Shown piece by piece: positions 46,532 through 58,205 of a DNA stretch of 64,000 bases. Position 1 is the stretch's first letter; each line of letters begins with the position of its first letter. Source of the DNA: Sequoia sempervirens (Eukaryota; Streptophyta; Pinopsida; Cupressales; Cupressaceae); contig VDFB02252616.1 of NCBI GenBank assembly GCA_007258455.2, forward strand, positions 123,611,760 through 123,675,759, in the 5' to 3' direction. The notes below the pieces were generated by a model, which was not told the DNA's origin, did not search any database, and saw only the letters and a program-made list of their open reading frames with translations. Made by a program: the position numbers and the translations under genes.

Positions 46532-46894
46532 ATCACTAAATTTGGGCCACACAACCTAAAAATACATGAATTATGATTGGATGTTGGTTTATGTCAGGAT
46601 TATCCTCATAAAGATGCATTAATTAAGGCTTATGGATGCAAATTTAGGCAAATTAAGGCATAAAGAAGTGCAATTAATAATTAAAACCCTATATTAGTGT
46701 AAAAGTGTGGTACAACACTTTACAACACCTTAAATAAGGTAAAATTAAGTTCATTTAGTTCATAAGGTCCCAAGACCTAATATGAATGTGTTAAATAGAT
46801 TACAACACTAAATCAAGGCAACATCAAGCCCAATTTAATGAGGACCCAAACAAGTGTGAAAATTTCATGGATGACATTTTTCAACACTACATAG

Positions 46895-47790
46895 TCCAAG
46901 GAAGAAATTCATCCCCCCAAACATTGATATTTCAAAATCATTCTACATCTATTCTATAAATCTCTTGCACATTGATTCATTACCTCCAAAAATTATATCA
47001 TCAACATACACAACCACAATCAAGATTTGATCTTTTTCAACCTTAAAATAAAGATTACTATTTGTGGTGTACCTTTATTGAATCCTTTCTACAATAACTA
47101 CCTATCGAATCTTGCATACCAAGCTCTAGGAGCTTTCTTGAGTCCATACAATGCCTTGTTTAATCTGTAAACCATATTAGGGTTATCTAATAACTGAAAT
47201 CATTTGTTAGATATAAACTTCTTCTTCTAGCTCACCATTCATGAATTTAGATTTCACATCCGTCTGATTTACTTGAAAATCCTTGTGTGCTACAAAAGGA
47301 AAAAACATCCTAATAGCTTTCATTCTTTCCACCAGATCAAATGTTTCCTCAAAATCTATTCCTTTCAATTGTGAGTAGCCTTTACAAACAAGCGACCTTG
47401 CCTTATTCCTAACATCTTCATTATCATTTATCTTATTTCATAATACCCACTTAGTTACAATCACATTCTTGTTTTTTGGTCTTGGGACAAGTTCCCAAGT
47501 CTATTTTTTCTTGATCTATATTAGTTCTTCTTCTATAGGCTCCTTGATCCAATATTCATCTTTGCATGCTTCACCCACTGGTTTAGGTTCAACTTAGGAG
47601 AGTAAACATAAGTTTACTTGTTCTTCTATCACACTAGCCTTTATTCTTGTCAATAAACCTCTACTTTTTGCACAAATGATCTGATCTATATGGTGATTCT
47701 TCTACACATACTTAGGGGTTTTAGGGATCCCTTATGGAGCTTCTTCCTCTTCAACCTATACATCATTTTCCTTACCTTCATCTTTTTCTT
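46895..47790 (-). pseudogene. C3 reverse transcriptase, main part
   Basis: Minus-strand reading from about 47600: [93 protein letters not shown] (Asp), VWTQESS/PRAWYARF-like remains, ILIVVVYVDDIIFGGNES (46991-47020; active site YVDD intact), then NDFEISMFGGMNFFLGL up to the insertion. Stops are scattered, some replacing Gln or Trp. Confidence 0.9.
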
Positions 47791-48321
47791 CTTCTCTAGA
47801 AGACTACTCATTTTATTCATATCCATCTATCATCACTGAGATTTTATGTAGATCTTCATCCACCTTGACACTTTCACTTTCAAAAATCCTTTTCAACCTC
47901 TTGTTGTAGCATAGGTAATCTTTGCCTTTTATAGAATATCGAAAGAAGATTCCTTCATCAGATCTTGCTTCAAAATTTCCTAAGTTTTCTTCATCTCTCC
48001 TAATATAGAATTTTCTTCCAAACACTCTAAACTATTTGTCACTTCCTGAATATTCCTATTTTCCCTTTCAACCACTCTATTCTACTGTGGATTCCTCAGG
48101 GATGACAAATGCCTCTTTATTCCTTGAACTTAACAAAAAAATGTTAACCTGATTGGAAGTGAACTCTCCACTTTGTTAGATCTTAAAAATTTCATTTTGA
48201 TATCCATTTCATTCTCGACCATAGCTTTGAATTCCTTAAACTTGTCTAGAGCTTCTGATTTTTCTTTGAGAAAAGTTACACAATTCATTCTAGAGTAATC
48301 ATCAATCAATAACATGAAATA
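47791..48321 (-). pseudogene. C3 integrase, core and C-terminal part
   Basis: Immediately below the G1 insertion the minus strand reads YFMLLIDDYSRMNCVTFLKE, KFKEFKAMVENEMDIKMKFL and QGIKRHLSSLRNPQ, where the family has the PQQNG..ER segment with the catalytic Glu (here RVVERENR). FGRKFYIRRDEENLGNFEAR and RSDEGIFFRYSIKGKDYLCY match the C-terminal part. 48317-48321 (AAATA) is the left target copy of G1. Confidence 0.88.
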
Positions 48322-51300
48322 TGTAGTACCCCTCTGATTTGCTTTATGTTTCAGACAACATTTTTTTTTTACTTTGATAGACCTTGATACTGTATTTTTG
48401 TTATTTGATCACTGACAGTGGAGCGATGATGGTTTTTATTTTATGGTGTAATGATACATTATATGGATGATGATTATTTGTGACATGCTTTCAGATTATT
48501 ATAGTTGTTTATTTGATTTGATTTTTTTATAAATGTTCATTTTTCATTAATTGATAATTTATTTTGTTAGTTTGATTTGACACTGTATTGGTGAAGAGAA
48601 TAGGATTGCATCACTCACTTGCGAGCATCCTATGATTCTATGATTTAATCTTCACGGTGTGATTGTGCATGACATATATATATATATACAACATAAGTTT
48701 GATTGGAAGATTGCAGGTATAGTACATCATCTCCACCTGGCTTCACAAGTCTTAGCCTGTTCATTTCACAACGGTATTCTTTATTGGGAGATAGTAACAG
48801 GGTTCCCTTGTCAAACCACAATCCTAGTCACAGTGTGTCATCAATCCATGTTCGATATGTCTTGTGGTCATGTTGTCCATGTTTTCTTTGATATTCATTT
48901 ATCTTGCAAGGTTTGCTTTATGGAAAATTAATGATTAAATGTCTTAAATGATTATTTACCTATTTTAGATTAATGTTGTTAAAAGCTTTTAATTTAATTT
49001 AATTAATTGAATTGAATTTATTTGGTAAAGTAATTTAATCCTTGTGATTAAATTTATTTTTTTAAGTAAATAAATTAATTGATTAAAATTATTTATTAAG
49101 TGAATAGATTAATTGATTAAATTTATTTATAGATTAAAATTTTGTTTGAATTATTAAAATGTAAAAATCACTTGTAAATGCTATAGAGGAAATATTTGTG
49201 TTGTTGAGAAAGATATTTTAATTTTGACAAGTGTTGAGAAAGGTAATTAAGGGATTTTTATTGAGAATTATTTCTCGGAGAGAATAATTGGTATTAACTG
49301 TAAGAGGTAAGATATTACTTCACAGAAATGGAAAGAGGGATATTCTTTAAAAATTGTTTGTTGAAGATTGGAGGTTCTTAGAAGATTTTGGGCTCTGTAT
49401 TTTTGCATCTGTCTGGAAGCGGTGATTTTGGAAAAGGATTTGGGAATTGAATTATGAAGGTGAGGTTCTACTTCAAATCTTATTCTTCAAGCTTCAAGAA
49501 AACAGGTTCTCTTATTATTTTATTTATTTTGTTGATTTAGAAAGATTGTCTATACAAAATTCAATTATGTAGAAGTTGTGCTTAAATTTGTAAAAATTGA
49601 AAGATTGCTTGTACAAGAGGATTTGATTTTTTTATAGAAGCTTTGATTTTAATTTTTGAAAGGTTGTTTTGTCATGAATTTTTAAAAGCTTCTATAGAAA
49701 AATTGTGAAAGCTTCTATAGAAAACTTTATAGTGAAATCAGAGAACCTTTATTTAAATTATTTTTAAACAATAGAGATATTTGGAAATATCTCTAGGAAT
49801 AGATTCAAAAATCTTCCAGTTAAAAAAAGGTAAAATCTTATTTGTATTGGAAATATTTTCTTGTAGAAGAATATCATTTAAATTTATTTCCTGAAAGTGA
49901 AATTTTCTAAATACTTCCTATAGAAAATTATTATATTGTTATGTTTTTCTCAAATGATTTTAATTGTCAAAACAAAAAAAAATCTGGTAAATTTGTAAAT
50001 CTTTTCTTGTAGAAAAGAATTGTAAAATTTTTCCCAACTGTTCTATTCATTGATAAATTTATATATATATACATACATATACAAATATATATATAAATAT
50101 AATTTGGGTTTTAATATTAAAATTTTGTGGAATTCTATTTTATAAAAAAATATATTGTTAAATTGTCTAAGATGGAAAAGATTTATCTACGTGAATTAAA
50201 AGAATTCATACAGGGTTTTTTTTTTTTAAATGGAGGAGGCTGGGGGCTTGCCCCCACAACTACCCCCATAGGGAGGTGACTGTGGAGCCAGCGCCAATTC
50301 CTACCACATCGCACACCCCTCACATGGGGATGGTTGTTGAGGCAACCCATAGCCAACCAATAATGGTTGTAAAACATGCACTCTAACCCTCCTTCATCTG
50401 CCCGAGTCAATGTGATTTCGATATGTTTTTTTCTAATATGTTTTTTTTAAATATAATATATATATATATATATTATTTATAATATATATTATATATATTA
50501 TATATATTATATTTTTAATACATATTATATATATTATATTTATATATATATAAATGTACTTTTTAAAATAGATGCATTAAGTGTAAAATTGATATTTTAA
50601 AATAAAATGATTAAAAAGGAAAGTTGATTTTTATTTAAATATAATTGAGAAATTGAAATAAACATTTAGATTTAAATTTCATATTGCTTGTAAATGAAAT
50701 TAAGTTAAGTTAGATTAATTTAAGCAATGTGTTATTGTTTTGAAAATTGGATTTAGGAAGTCCAAATCGTAGATTCACATCTTACTTAAATTTACCTATT
50801 TAAATTGTGATTTCTTCAATTTACTTTTTGGGGAAAATTGGTTTGTTATACTTATAAGTCTTCCAAATGTCATTTTATGATGAGCGGGTTTTTGTGAGTT
50901 GTAGATCAGCCCTTTATTTACTTTGGGTAGTGCACTTGATTCTTTAGTTTATCACCCGGTTACTACGAACGGGAATATGTTGTCTCTTTTATCATAGTTG
51001 AGATCTATTATCAATATTTGTGCACCATGTATACCCTTGAGTTTTGGTTAAGTTTCTAGTTTTTTCAATAGGGGAGTGGCTCTTCATGGGGGTTGGCACA
51101 CAAAGTGGTGCCAAGGTAACTTGTGAGAGAGTTTAGTTAACTCAGTGAAAACTAAATTGATGTATTAGGGAAATGGGTAGTCCAAAACATTTAACTTGAT
51201 AATTATACATTGCTCATGGACTCAAGGGCTTGTTTAGACTTGGGATGAGATGAGAAGGCCTAGAATGGAAAGATCATTATCATGTCTTTATGAAAGATAA

Positions 51301-52146
51301 TTGATTCTACATTGGATTGCATGTGGGGTCGGGTTTCGTGAGAGGTCACCAGGGTAACCCAAGATGGGGGTCGGAGCCGAGGAAGATTCGCCAGGGTAAC
51401 CCATGCAACTTTGGGATGACACTCCTCCTATGAAAACACCTTATTAGTTTAGTTAAAGTACTTGATTCTTTTATTTTGGAAGCAAAGTAACCCTTATGTT
51501 ATGTTTTGTACATGTGTAGTTTAGTTTTGAGTTTTCCTATGTCTAGAGGTTGTTGGTTTTGTCTAGGGATCCTTTTTACTATCTCCTAGTATAGGGGGTG
51601 GTCCTATGGGTACCACTTGGTTGGGTGAAATGTGCACCTTACACTGTTGGGTCCCCACTTCATTTTTGTGATGGCAGGATCTTCCAAATTGGAAAGCTCG
51701 TGTGTACCAGTTGATATATTTATTTCTTTTGTACTTTGTATCAGTGAATGAATGTTTATATACCACTCCTCAATTGTATTTGAGAAGGAATTTTGTATCA
51801 GTGTAATTGTAACATTAATATAAGAACTTCCTCATTTTGGAAATGAGACTTGCAACTGATATATGGAATGTATGCAATCTATGGATGTTTCTTTTATGTA
51901 CTTTGAATCTTATGAGTTGAATTAAATGCTCTAGATGTATGTATTTTAATTTTATGACTTATATTTATACTTTGGTTAGTTAGTTTTTGTGTTATGGGAT
52001 TTGAATGTAATGCATTGTCATGTATCTTAATGAATGTATGCATTAATGTTGTTGATATTTCATGTTAATATTACACTTTAAAAAAAAATTGTTATACTCC
52101 TGTTGTTTTTGCATCATTCTTTAAGGTTACATGGCAGGGCATTACA
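48322..52146 (+). repeat. G1 5' LTR (3825 bp)
   Basis: It runs from TGTAGTACCCC to GGCAGGGCATTACA and is colinear with the 3' LTR apart from the three family M inserts there. It is non-coding: open frames such as 48659-48931 and 51563-51766 have no domain and are not kept intact between the LTRs. It contains a TA microsatellite at about 50455-50560 and a short GC-rich segment at about 50230-50400. Almost 4 kb is very long for an LTR but known among plant chromoviruses. Confidence 0.92.
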
Positions 52147-52148
52147 AA

Positions 52149-52161
52149 TGGTATCAAAGCC
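52149..52161 (+). promoter_or_regulatory. G1 primer-binding site
   Basis: TGGTATCAAAGCC begins two bases after the LTR end. It equals the usual tRNA-Met site TGGTATCAGAGCC except for one G-to-A change. Confidence 0.92.
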
Positions 52162-52273
52162 CATGTTTAAACACTCAGTGCTCTAGGATAATGTTGAATT
52201 CTTTAGGTTGTAATTTGTGTAGGGTTTAAGTTTGTGTACCTTGTCTCATACCTTGTTGTGTTTGTGTAGGATC

Positions 52274-52776
52274 ATGCCACCTAGGAAAGGTCATGGTAGA
52301 GGTTGTGGTCGTGGCCATGAAGGCGGTCACAGAGGTAGTCAACATGATTCACCTTCCCATGTTCCCCACAAATCAAATCATGAGGAACATCATGTTTCCT
52401 AGAATTCTTTGAGAGGCGGTGATCAAAATCGAGATCCACCAGGGATCGAGGGTGCTTAGTTGCATTGGTTGTTAGAGGAGACTCTTGCTCGCATTGGGCT
52501 AGGGTAGGACAGAGATCTAGTTAATATTGGTGAGAGAGTGGTACAAAAATAGCCAAAGGAAAACATAGCAGCTCACATGAGAGACTTACTTAGAGCCTGT
52601 CCGCCTACATTTGATGGTTTGGGTAGCAGATTAGATGCTGAGACATGGTTGATTGATCTAGATCATTGTTTTTCTATGCACCCTTATGGTAGAAACACCA
52701 AGGCTAGATGTGTGATCATGCACTTGAGAGATTTTGCATCTACCTGGTGGAGATTGGAGGAGCAGAAGCTCCATAT
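52274..52776 (+). pseudogene. G1 gag, N-terminal part
   Basis: The start at 52274 gives MPPRKGHGRGCGRG, a basic Gly-rich opening common in chromovirus Gag. After stops near 52400, 52457, 52505 and 52550 the same frame reads PPTFDGLGSRLDAETWLIDL and LRDFASTWWRLEEQKLHMG, the retrotransposon gag (capsid) block. It is cut at 52776 by family M copy B. The frame is conserved through the stops, so damage is mostly by substitutions. Confidence 0.88.
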
Positions 52777-53562
52777 GGGTATGTGTAGGATCATGATGAG
52801 CCAAAAAGGGGCAATATGATGTGTATATGGCTAATGACTTTTTTCTACCCAAAATTGATGAAATGAAAAGGGTTTTTAAAGGAGATTCCCAGCTTTGCAC
52901 CAATATAAATTATGTTTTACCTTGAATTTAATAAGTAATTATTATTCATTTTCTATTCAAATTACAACTAAAGTCCTGATTGATAGGATAATTGAAAAAC
53001 ATCTATAGCTTTCAAATGATATCATATTTTTTGAATCCAAAACATGCATCAAATTCTATTCTTCACATACTATAGGATTAAAAAAAGAAAAATTGAATTT
53101 CATAAGGTTTTGACCAAGTTAAGGTTGTCAAACATATGAGTTTTTTATATTTTTTTAAAGTTGTAATAAAAAATTCATAATTAATTATTTACTTGGAAAA
53201 AATTACAAAAGAATATGCATCACATTAGGACATGAGTCCTCTACTTATCTAAAATATTATAAAAAAATATTATCATTTTATTGTGGTTAGGCTGGTTAGA
53301 CAGACACCTACTTCTTATTTTTTCTCTGAAATTTAAGTATTGTTGCATTGAAATTTCAAATTTTCACCAAGTAGATTTTTTTTTAAACAAACCTAGTAGT
53401 TTAGAAACTACATTTAATTTTCTACAGATTCTATTCTTACATATTTTTAAAATAATATAGATAACTTATTTAAATTTTTACGTCAAGTTTCCTGACTCTA
53501 ATTTTTCTAATTTTTTGGCCACTTAAAGGCCTATTTTTTCCATGATGATCCTGGATATACCC
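52777..53562 (-). mobile_element. Family M copy B, in G1 gag
   Basis: 786 bp. Ends: GGGTATGTGTAGGATCATG at the left and, as complement, GGGTATATCCAGGATCATC at the right. ATAT stands on both outer sides (52773-52776, 53563-53566), a candidate 4-bp target copy. No coding capacity. Orientation is opposite to copies A, D and E. It carries the intact site (ATAACTTATTTAAATTTTTA at about 53460) where copy C holds a SINE. Confidence 0.9.
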
Positions 53563-54260
53563 ATATTGATAGTAATATTGTGTCTTGGGATTTTTTCTTA
53601 TAGATATTTAGAGTTAGATTCCTTTCTAACCATTGGCATCAGAATCATGGAGACGTGTTTCATGTTCTGTGACAGATGGCCATGTCAATGGAGTAGTATG
53701 AGCATCATTTTTACAAGCTCAAGTAGTTTGCTGGCATTGGAGATGATGAGGGAATGATGGTTCAACACTTCATTAGGGGCTTAAATGCCCAGATCAATGG
53801 TGTGGTTCAGGTTTTTGATCCCAAGACTATGGAGACAACAGTGGAGAATGCCATACTGGTAGAGGAAAACTTGATGATGGATTTGGGTGGCCATACTAGA
53901 GTGTAGATAGGTAGTGCTTCAACTACAAGGCCCAGTTCATGTACTAGTCAAACTCAGAGAGCTGGACCACCTAGGACACATCAGGTGCTTGCACAAAGTG
54001 ATCAGCAATAGAATTCATAGTGGAAACGTAAGAATGTCTATCAGAGATAGGGTGACAAGAACTTGAGGCAAAACAAACACCCCAATTTTGACCAGCTAGC
54101 ACATAGTTCATAGTCTACTTATAGTAGGGGTAGCATTTAACAGTTGAGCACACCTCTTGGAGGTATAGGATTTGGAAGGGGTACAAGATGTTTTTCTTGT
54201 GGCCAACAAGGTCTCATAGTGTGACAATATCACAATAAGGGCACATCAGGTTATACTTAA
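53563..54260 (+). pseudogene. G1 gag, C-terminal part with zinc knuckle
   Basis: From about 53752 a frame reads MMVQHFIRGLNAQINGVVQV and ENAILVEENLMMDLGGHTRV, the end of the capsid block; a Gln/Ser-rich stretch follows. The zinc knuckle at about 54190 keeps CFSCGQQG, but the His and last Cys positions are lost (stop at about 54220). The ~100 bp just after copy B (53567-53665) do not read as gag and may be a small extra insert. Confidence 0.75.
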
Positions 54261-54869
54261 AGGCCAGTGGTATCAGAGCTAATTGTGAGAGATGTTGGTA
54301 GAATTCATCACGTGTTTGTTGTAGTTGATAACTACCAGGATGATTACTAGAGAACAATGATAGAGACTTCAAGTATGTTATAGAGTAAGAGGGTTACCAT
54401 TTTATTTGATTTAGGAGCATCTGATTCTTTTATTTCATCATATGTCATGGTGCATTGTAGACTGAGGACAATAAAGCAAGACATTAAATGGCAAGTTGGA
54501 TTGGCCTCCAGTATTAAGGTTGTAGCACATTCCTTAGTACCTGATTGTAGATTGGAGATTGGATCCTTCCACACTTCTATAGACCTACATATTATACCTT
54601 TGGGTATTATGACATTGTCTTAGGGATGGATTGTCTTGAAGCTTATAGGGTCATTATTGATTGTCGACGTAAGATCATTTGATGCATTGATGTAACTAGT
54701 AGATAGGTTGAGATAGTGGGAGTTCAGAGACCCATATCATTAAGGCTGATCTCGACTATGCATTTGAGTAGATGTGTACGTCAGGGATGCCAATTATTTG
54801 TAGTGATAGTAGATGACTTGGAGTTGGGTGATAATGGGGAGAAGGTTTCACTTGATAGCCACCCCATAC
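54261..54869 (+). pseudogene. G1 aspartic protease
   Basis: ILFDLGASDSFISSYVM at about 54399-54449 is the retropepsin active site (usual LFD(T/S)GA..SFIS) with Thr replaced by Leu. Downstream, a frame continues through LIVDV and DGWIVLKLIG-like remains to the segment before RT. Stops near 54349, 54390 and 54620 break it. Confidence 0.82.
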
Positions 54870-55545
54870 TTTAGGAGTATGCAGATGTATTTCCCGATGA
54901 GATTCCCAGGATCCCACCTCAGTCTATTTCATGAGCTCTATATCGTATGACTACACAGGAGCTTAAGGAGCTTTGCTTGTAGTTTAAAGAGTTGCTAGCA
55001 AAGGGTTTCATCTTCCCTAGTGTTTCACCTTAGGGAGCACCAGTAATTTTTGTGAAGAAGGATGGATCTCTCTATTTGTGCATAGATTACCATCAGCTGA
55101 ATAAATTAACAATTAAGAACTGATATCCCTTACCTAGGATTGATGATTTGTTTAATCAAATCAAGGGTGCTACAATCTTTTCAAAAATCAATCTTAAGTC
55201 AAGGTATCATCAGTTACATATCTTTGAGTCTAATATTCATAACACAGAATTTCACACTCATTATGGTCTCTATGAGTTTACAGTGGTATTGTTTGAGTTG
55301 AAAAATGAGCCATCCATGTTCATGAGCTTGATGAACAAAGTCTTTCACACTTATCTTGATAGTTTGTATTAGTATTCCTTGATGATATACTAATCTATTC
55401 TAGGACAGTAGAGGAGCATGAGGAACATCTGAGGTAGGTTTTGCAGTGTTTGAGAGATAATCAGTTGTATGCTAATCTATCCAAATGCGAGTTCTTTAAG
55501 ACTTAGGTTAAGTACCTTGGGCATGTGGTATCAAGAGGTGAGATC
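54870..55545 (+). pseudogene. G1 reverse transcriptase
   Basis: [78 protein letters not shown] and [13 protein letters not shown] (catalytic Asp replaced by Asn in KINLKS) are readable. [20 protein letters not shown] follows, then FLDDILIYS in a shifted frame at about 55375-55398. YLGHVVSRGEI closes the domain. The first catalytic Asp change alone would inactivate it. Confidence 0.9.
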
Positions 55546-56640
55546 AGAGATAGAGATAGGTAGGACTCTTCAGGGTAGATTCTTAGGTTATTCTCTTGAG
55601 ATGGATGGTTTTCTGAGACATATGGGATGTATTTATGTTCCATCTTCTAGAAATCTTTGTATCTTGGTTATGATAGAGGCACATTGGGCACCTTATTCAG
55701 CTCATCAAGGAGTGAAGAAGGTGCATGCCGATTTGCAATAGCTATACTTTTGGCCAAGTATGAAGCGATATATCACTAATTTTGTTTCGAGGTATTTGGA
55801 GTTTCAGCGAGTGAAAGGTGAACACCAACATCCGACAAGACTTTTGTAGCCACATTTTGTGACAAAGTGGAAATGGGATATAATCTCATTGAATTTCATT
55901 GTTGGGTTACCCAATTATTCGTGATGACACAATTCCATTATGGTGATAGTGGATAGGTTGACGAAGGTAGCACACTTCTCACCTATTTGTTCATCTTATA
56001 ATGCTTCATTAGTTGTTAGAGTGTTCATGGGAGATATAGTTAGGTTGCATGGTATTTCACGTCAGATTATTTCTGACAGGGATCATGTGTTTACCCCAGC
56101 TCTTTGGATGTCATTACAGTTGTGCCATGGGGACACAGTTGAACTTTAGTTTAGTGTATCACCCTGAGATAGATGGATAGACCAAGAGGGTCAATCAAAT
56201 CTGTAACAACATGTTATGCATGTATGTTATGGACCAACAGACATGATGGGAGGACTATCTTCATTTAGTGGAGTTTTCCTATAACAATAGCTATCAGAGT
56301 TTGACTAGTATTCCTACTTTCCAAACATTGTATGGATGACCATGTCAGACTCTTTTGAGTTGGGATCGGTTAGAGGATAGAGTTTGTAGTAGGTGACTCG
56401 TATCAGGGAACATTTGGTTGTAGCACAAGATAGGCAGAAAAAGTATGCAAATGCACATCATGTGGATTGCTAGTTTGTAGTAGGTGACAGAGTCTTTTTG
56501 TGAGTGCATCCATGAAAGATTCCAATCTGATATGGAAAGGGCTCTAAGCTCACACCTCACTTTGTCGGGCTATTTGAGATTCTTGAAAAGATTGGGCTAG
56601 TAGCATACCATCTTGCTTTTCCACCCAGTCTCTCACGCAT
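55546..56640 (+). pseudogene. G1 integrase; RNase H deleted just upstream
   Basis: RT runs almost directly into the integrase N-terminus (DGFLRHMGCIYVPSSRNLCI, then HQGVKKVHADLQ), so the RNase H of some 130 residues is missing. The zinc-site Cys pair is lost (RYLEFQRVKGEHQHP). Core: WDIISLNFIVGLPNYS, where the first catalytic Asp (usual MDFI.GLP) is Asn; ISRQIISDRDHVFTPALW keeps the second Asp; TKRVNQ shows Lys for the catalytic Glu. YNNSYQSLTSIPTFQTLYG, VVGDRVFL and LTPHFVGLFEILEKIG close it, with many stops. Confidence 0.9.
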
Positions 56641-56912
56641 TCACGACATATTTCATCTTTCAGTACTCAGGCCTTATCACCCTGATATATCTCACGTACT
56701 TGATTGGAATTTCTTACAAGTACAGGACAGACAACTAGCTTTGGAGCCCATGGTTTTCACGCAACATAGGAGACTCACCCTCAGGGGTCGATATATTGAG
56801 TAGGTTAGGGTCCAATGGGATCCTAGAGATGATACTTTAGCTACCTGGGAGGATGGTACTAGGATGAGGGAGCTATATCCCTATTTGTTCACAGGCTTCT
56901 AGGAATAAGCCT
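56641..56912 (+). pseudogene. G1 chromodomain-like C-terminus
   Basis: IHDIFHLSVLRPYHPDISHV and QDRQLALEP, then HRRLTLRGRYIE, VRVQWDPRDDTLATWEDGTR and MRELYPYLF follow the pattern of plant chromovirus chromodomains (..R....V..V.W......TWE....M....P.LF). The domain is thought to direct integration to heterochromatin. One stop (TAG near 56800) replaces Gln. Ends at a TAG near 56900. Confidence 0.85.
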
Positions 56913-56918
56913 GATCCT

Positions 56919-56930
56919 AGGAGGGGAGGA
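56919..56930 (+). promoter_or_regulatory. G1 polypurine tract
   Basis: AGGAGGGGAGGA lies immediately before the TG of the 3' LTR at 56931. Confidence 0.93.
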
Positions 56931-57193
56931 TGTAGTACCCCTCTAATTTGCTTTATGTTTTAGACATTGTATTTTTTTTTTCTTTGATAGACCTTGATAT
57001 TGTGTTGTTATTTGATCACTAGCAGTGGAGCAATGATGGTTTTTATTTTATGGTGTGATGATACATTATTTGGATGATGATTATTTGTGGCATGCTTTCA
57101 GATTAGCATAGTTTTTTATTTGATTTGATTTTGTTATATATGTTCATCTATAGTTAATTGATATTTTATTTCATCATTTTGATTTGACATTGA

Positions 57194-58205
57194 GGGTATA
57201 TGCAGGATCATGATGGGCCAAAAAGTGGCAATATTATGGGTATTTGTAGGGTATGTGGCTGATGACTTTTTTTACCCAAAATTGATGAAATGAAAAGGGT
57301 TTTTAGAGGATATTCTCAAATTTCTACCAATATAAATTATGCTTTAATTTGAATTTAATAAATAATTATTATTCATTTTCTATTAGAATTACGACTAAAG
57401 TCCTAATCGATAGGCTGATTGAAAAAATATATAACTTTCAAATGGTATCACATTTTTTGAATCCAAAACATGCATCACATTCTATGCTTCACATAATATA
57501 TGATTAAAAAAAGAAAAATTAAATTTCATGAATTTTTGACCAATTAAGGTGGTCAGACATACGAGTTTTTATATTTTTTAAAAGTTCCAATAAAAAATTC
57601 ATAATTAATTATTTACTTGGAAAAAAATTAGAAAATATATGCATCACATCTGGACATGGGCCCTCTACTTATATATAAAATATTATAAACAAATATTATC
57701 ATTTTATTATGGTTAGGGTGGTCAGACAGACACCTACTTCTTATTTTTCCCTGAAATTTAAGTACTACTGCATTGAAATATCAAATTTTCACCAAATAGA
57801 TTTAATTTATGTTTAAATAAAACTAGTATTTTAGAAAATAAATTTAAGTTTCTAGAAATTCTATTCTTACATATTTTTGAAAAAATATAGATAACTTATT
57901 CAATTTTTTTTATTTTTTATTTTTAGACTGCAAGAATCGGGTAGCACGACCCCCTATAAACTGTAGTGCGCCTGGTAAACTTTTTAACGTGACTGGCGGC
58001 ACTGGCACGACACGCCCTCTGGTACCACGAGACGAGGGAGACTAGAACTCGTGACCAGTAGAGCCGCAACGGAATTACTTAGCCAACCGAGTTAAGGCCC
58101 CCACCCACTTATTCAAATTTTTACGTCAAGTTGCCTAACATTGATTTTTTTGAATTTTTTGCCACTGAAGGGCCTTTTTTTTTCATGATGATCCTGCACA
58201 TACCC
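57194..58205 (-). mobile_element. Family M copy C, in G1 3' LTR, carrying a SINE
   Basis: 1012 bp including a ~0.2-kb SINE; about 800 bp without it. Ends: GGGTATATGCAGGATCATG left, and GGGTATGTGCAGGATCATC as complement right. Outer bases are TTGA (57190-57193) and TTGT (58206-58209); the intact 5' LTR reads CTGT at this place (about 48589), so a 4-bp duplication is plausible but imperfect. Orientation as copy B. Confidence 0.92.
57904..58106 (-). mobile_element. tRNA-derived SINE inside family M copy C
   Basis: Read on the minus strand: GGGGCCTTAACTCGGTTGG (A-box-like, cf. TAGCTCAGTTGG), a tRNA-like middle, GGTCACGAGTTCTAGTCTCC (B-box-like, cf. GGTTCGAATCC), a ~110-bp body and an A-rich tail (AAAAATAAAAAATAAAAAAA, plus-strand T-run 57904-57925). 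ACTTATTCAA flanks it at 57894-57903 and 58107-58116, a 10-bp target copy. Copy B has the same site once. Both boxes are typical of an RNA polymerase III promoter. It has no coding sequence and depends on a LINE for mobility, by family knowledge. Confidence 0.88.

Larger units (their letters stand above)
45057..46891. mobile_element. Unnamed 1.8-kb insertion in C3 RT
   Basis: C3 RT similarity stops at about 45056 and resumes at about 46895, where the block DFEISMFGGMNFFLGL is followed directly across the insert by its usual continuation. The insert has no RT, integrase or transposase motif. Its edges, including flank bases, read TGTAGTCTGAAAGG on the left and, as complement, TGTAGTGTTGAAAA on the right, so short inverted ends of about 15 bp are likely. 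A TAG duplication (45054-45056 and 46892-46894) is possible, but the exact boundary is ambiguous. A TIR element or a solo LTR (TG...CA) both fit. It contains two unusual hairpins. Confidence 0.65.

Noticed and set aside
48659..48931. Open frame in the G1 5' LTR as a gene
   Set aside because: It has no domain and is not kept open at the matching place in the 3' LTR (about 58280-58560).
52160..56930. Possible intact retroviral-type gene set in G1
   Set aside because: Catalytic residues of RT and integrase are substituted, RNase H is deleted, an M element splits gag, and stops are frequent in every domain.
57926..58106. Functional tRNA gene
   Set aside because: A and B boxes are imperfect, no cloverleaf with anticodon arm can be drawn confidently, and an A-rich tail with flanking target copies shows it is a SINE.
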